From Eutypa lata (lineage: Eukaryota > Ascomycota > Sordariomycetes > Xylariales > Diatrypaceae), in assembly GCA_022661535.1 (NCBI GenBank), contig JAKULF010000004.1, forward strand, positions 2,108,001-2,172,000: a stretch of 64,000 nucleotides of DNA, written 5' to 3'. This document shows positions 61,482 to 64,000 of the stretch, piece after piece. Below the pieces are notes generated by a model that was not told the DNA's origin, did no database searches, and saw only the letters and a program-made list of their open reading frames with translations. The stretch's first letter is position 1, and each line of letters begins with the position of its first letter. Made by a program: the position numbers and the translations under genes.

Positions 61482-62953
61482 GTTGAGGCCAAATATGATG
61501 CAAATCAAGAACAAATTGAAAACAGCCTGGAGAACGAGAGAATGGTAACTGCGTTTCTTCGGGTATTGTACAAGAGCTTATACCATGCATCCGAGATACG
61601 ACTGTGAAATTTTACTAACCAGTGCCACGGGTGAGCACTAGAGTGAACAAGCACCTTCGGCCCCGACCTCTGAAAAGGAATTCCAGATCGCTACCTACAT
61701 CCCTGATAACCCCGCGGTCAAGACGTACCCCTCAACTACCCGCGTCATGTACGAAGATAGTGCCACCAGGCTACGAATGCATCGTCATGGATTTGAAGGT
61801 GCCTTGAGTGGCTTCCTCGAAGACCGGCCTGCTGATCACTTGCCTCATTCGGGTTGGGCTATACGATGTATAGCGTGGACATCGCGCACCCTTGTTTGTT
61901 TTCCTAACAAGGCATCTTTCTGCGTGTTACCGGATGAGGAAAGAAGGTTCTTGAGTATACAGTCATCTGAAAGGTGTTCACCCAATTAGCTTAGGGCAGA
62001 TACTGCATGTTCGTCATTGGCTTACTACGTAGCGTTGGCATAGAAGAGGTTGTGGAAGTCGTTCATGTGCCAACGTCTCCCCTTATCCACTCGAAAGCGC
62101 TATAGTCTGTAGACATGTTCGTTTTTGCACCAATTGCGCAAGAGAAATAGGGACTGTAGTCTTGTATATCCAATGAGATATACCTTACACATTAGCCAAG
62201 ATAGCAATCAGTGCAAGGAACTAGAATAGATCCCAGTTATCTCATGACTTTAGCTCTGAATCTCCTCTTGACATATGCTAAACCAACCGTATACCAGGCT
62301 ATATTTTGCGAGCTGTCTGTTCCACACTGTACTCGTTGTGTAATGCCGCATATGCACTAGAGAGAACCAAGACGCGTCCTCATAATGTAACTCTCGATAA
62401 GGTACTACGAATCTAACAAGTCACTAGCGGGGAAGTGTTCCGTATTAGTTGAAGCAACGATGCCTTTACCACAATGACGTTGTAGAGACGAATGGTTTAA
62501 GCAATGCCGTGATAGCTATCAGGAGCAATTAACCAATTGCAATGGCCATCTAAGAGGATGTGGCTGACGGACGCCAATGTCTCTTCATCTTCTAATTACT
62601 AATCTTAGCCAGTGGAGGGTGCATAGAGCCGACATGAGCACTTCGTCCGACATTGCGACAGATGGATATCCTACCTGCATATCACTCCGCGGTGATCCAG
62701 TATGATATTATACTAGTTTAGAAATCAGGTTCTTGGTCAATATGCACAGCAGGGATGTACTTGTAGTCCCATGTAGGCTGACATATATGTACAGGTCCTC
62801 TTGATATACCGTCACGACCTTGCTGGGCTTGCTATAATTACTAGTTGGCGTTGATCACCTAATAGCATCTCTACAAGTAAAATGTTTATATAGTCCTAGA
62901 ATTATATTGGCCTACGATTGAGATAAATTCTATTCGCTCCTACACGCGACAGA
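61482..62953. promoter_or_regulatory. Intergenic region between divergent P450 and UbiA genes
   Basis: These 1.47 kb separate the two start codons and must contain both promoters. An open frame at 61642-61989 (described separately) lies within it. I see no confident regulator site. Confidence 0.4.
61642..61989 (+). other. Unassigned open frame, possible exon or gene fragment
   Basis: This frame of 115 codons follows a TAG and ends with TAG at 61987-61989. Its composition looks protein-like (KTYPSTTRVMYEDS, RLRMHRHGFEG, DRPADHLPH) rather than random, with higher GC than the surrounding spacer. I recognise no family. It could be a remnant exon of a third cluster gene or a chance frame. Confidence 0.3.
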
Positions 62954-63959
62954 ATGAAAGACCACTCAAGATGGAACAACTTTCGGAACATTGTGGTGCT
63001 TCCAGTCTTGATGGGGCTGGGACACCTTGCGCCATGTCTAGGGGCTATCAAAACCGCCACGGGCTCATATCAATATCCTGTTGCTCTGCTAGGGATGATA
63101 GGGTCAGGAGCGGCTCTTGTCGATTGTAAGTTTGGCGTATTCTTTGACTAATATATAATCGCATACTGATAGAAAGTCCAAGCCTATGATACTTACAAAG
63201 ACATTCCACTCTCAAGTCGGCCTCGAAAATGGCTATGGAGGTGCTGGATATACTCCCTATGGACGGTTGTTCTGACCTGCACTTTCTACTCCGGCCTCCA
63301 GACCGGGACCCAGCTTTATAGATTTTCGTTGGTCGGCTTATGCTGGGGAACGCCTTGCATCCCATCCTTCTCCTGGTCCTCCGGATTCAACTTATTTAAG
63401 CCGAAGACTGTTGTATGTCTATCCAGTTTCTCTCGTGGCTCTAACTAACTCATACGAATCGCAGCTTCGCGAAGCCAAGTCCCTCGTCGTTGCGGTTTGC
63501 ATGGGGTACGTCACGGCGGATACGAGCATGTTTTATTTCTGTCACGCCAGAGATTCTCCTCCTCCCTGTAGTGAGCACACTCTTCGAACGAGAAGCCTCT
63601 GCCTCGCCATATTATACCAATTCTTCCGCGAGACTGCTTGCGACACTCGGGATATCTCCGAAGATGCAAAGGATGGCATGAAGACGCTACCAGTGAGGTT
63701 GGGCAAGACAAATACGCTGCTGCTTATGGCAAGCCTGGGTACGTTGCTTGAATCGCTAATTACAAATGGTATATCAATGACATGGGCCGGTATTCATGTT
63801 AGCACGCCTTTGCTTAGTGGGAGTGTATTTCGTGTAACTATGTTGCTGATATTTTACGCGATGATCCTGCAATATCCCAAGGGTAGCTTGGCATGGGGAT
63901 GGATGTCATTGTTAGGTCTAATACCTGTGCTGTGGGCACAAGCAGCTCTGCTAGAATAG
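62954..63959 (+). CDS. UbiA-family membrane prenyltransferase
   Basis: Exons 62954-63125, 63177-63412 and 63465-63959 splice into 300 residues with GT-AG introns (51 and 52 nt) and matching phases; the first acceptor could instead be at 63182 (exon from 63183) in the same frame. Several hydrophobic segments span the protein. The second aspartate-rich motif of the UbiA superfamily is clear: FFRETACDTRDISEDAKDG then TLPVRLGK, with Asp196, Asp199 and Asp203. The first motif is less canonical: YDTYKDIPLSSRP at about residues 61-73, a D-x3-D followed by the usual basic-Pro element. UbiA enzymes transfer prenyl groups to aromatic acceptors, and some fungal members are instead membrane terpene cyclases (fumagillin type). 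Which applies here cannot be read from the sequence. It is divergent from a P450, and the window ends 41 bp after its stop. Confidence 0.82.
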
Positions 63960-64000
63960 CTGTCAAGATTTTTTTTATAGACAATTAGATATCATTCGTG

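Overview
This window is nuclear DNA from a filamentous ascomycete (Pezizomycotina). The signs are short GT-AG introns (46-217 nt), a HET-domain gene, an FlbC-type developmental C2H2 factor, a large F-box/DUF7600-type protein, a fungal bifunctional diterpene synthase relic, and AT-rich patches with stop-only gene decay that resembles RIP or cytosine deamination. There is no ribosomal RNA, no tRNA I could recognise, and no CRISPR array. All functional calls come from reading translated motifs; no database search was possible.

Left part (1-18 kb): a secreted S8 subtilisin-like protease (2.6-5.4 kb), a 77-residue single-span membrane protein, an unrecognised broken gene (6.5-7.6 kb), a mitochondrial PrpD/2-methylcitrate dehydratase (9.3-11.1 kb), an SH3 adaptor of the Lsb1/Pin3 type (11.9-12.9 kb) and a seven-exon F-box protein (13.6-17.8 kb).

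Middle part (18-33 kb) is a gene graveyard around one apparently intact GMC oxidoreductase. It holds a diterpene synthase relic from which both active-site regions are deleted, a HET-domain gene split by a 706-bp hAT element with 8-bp target-site duplication, a P-loop sulfotransferase-like relic and a C2H2 zinc-finger relic. At 32.7 kb lies a 139-bp hAT-type MITE, also with an 8-bp duplication. Nearly all of the damage outside the insertions and deletions is in-frame stop codons.

Right part (33-64 kb): about 6 kb without genes, an flbC-like regulator on the minus strand with about 11 kb of gene-free DNA upstream, an Fta2-like (Sim4/kinase-fold) pseudogene, a small three-exon gene of 107 codons, a secreted protein of five VCBS/FG-GAP-like repeats, and at the right edge a divergent cytochrome P450 / UbiA-family membrane prenyltransferase pair that may be the edge of a terpenoid or meroterpenoid cluster continuing outside the window.
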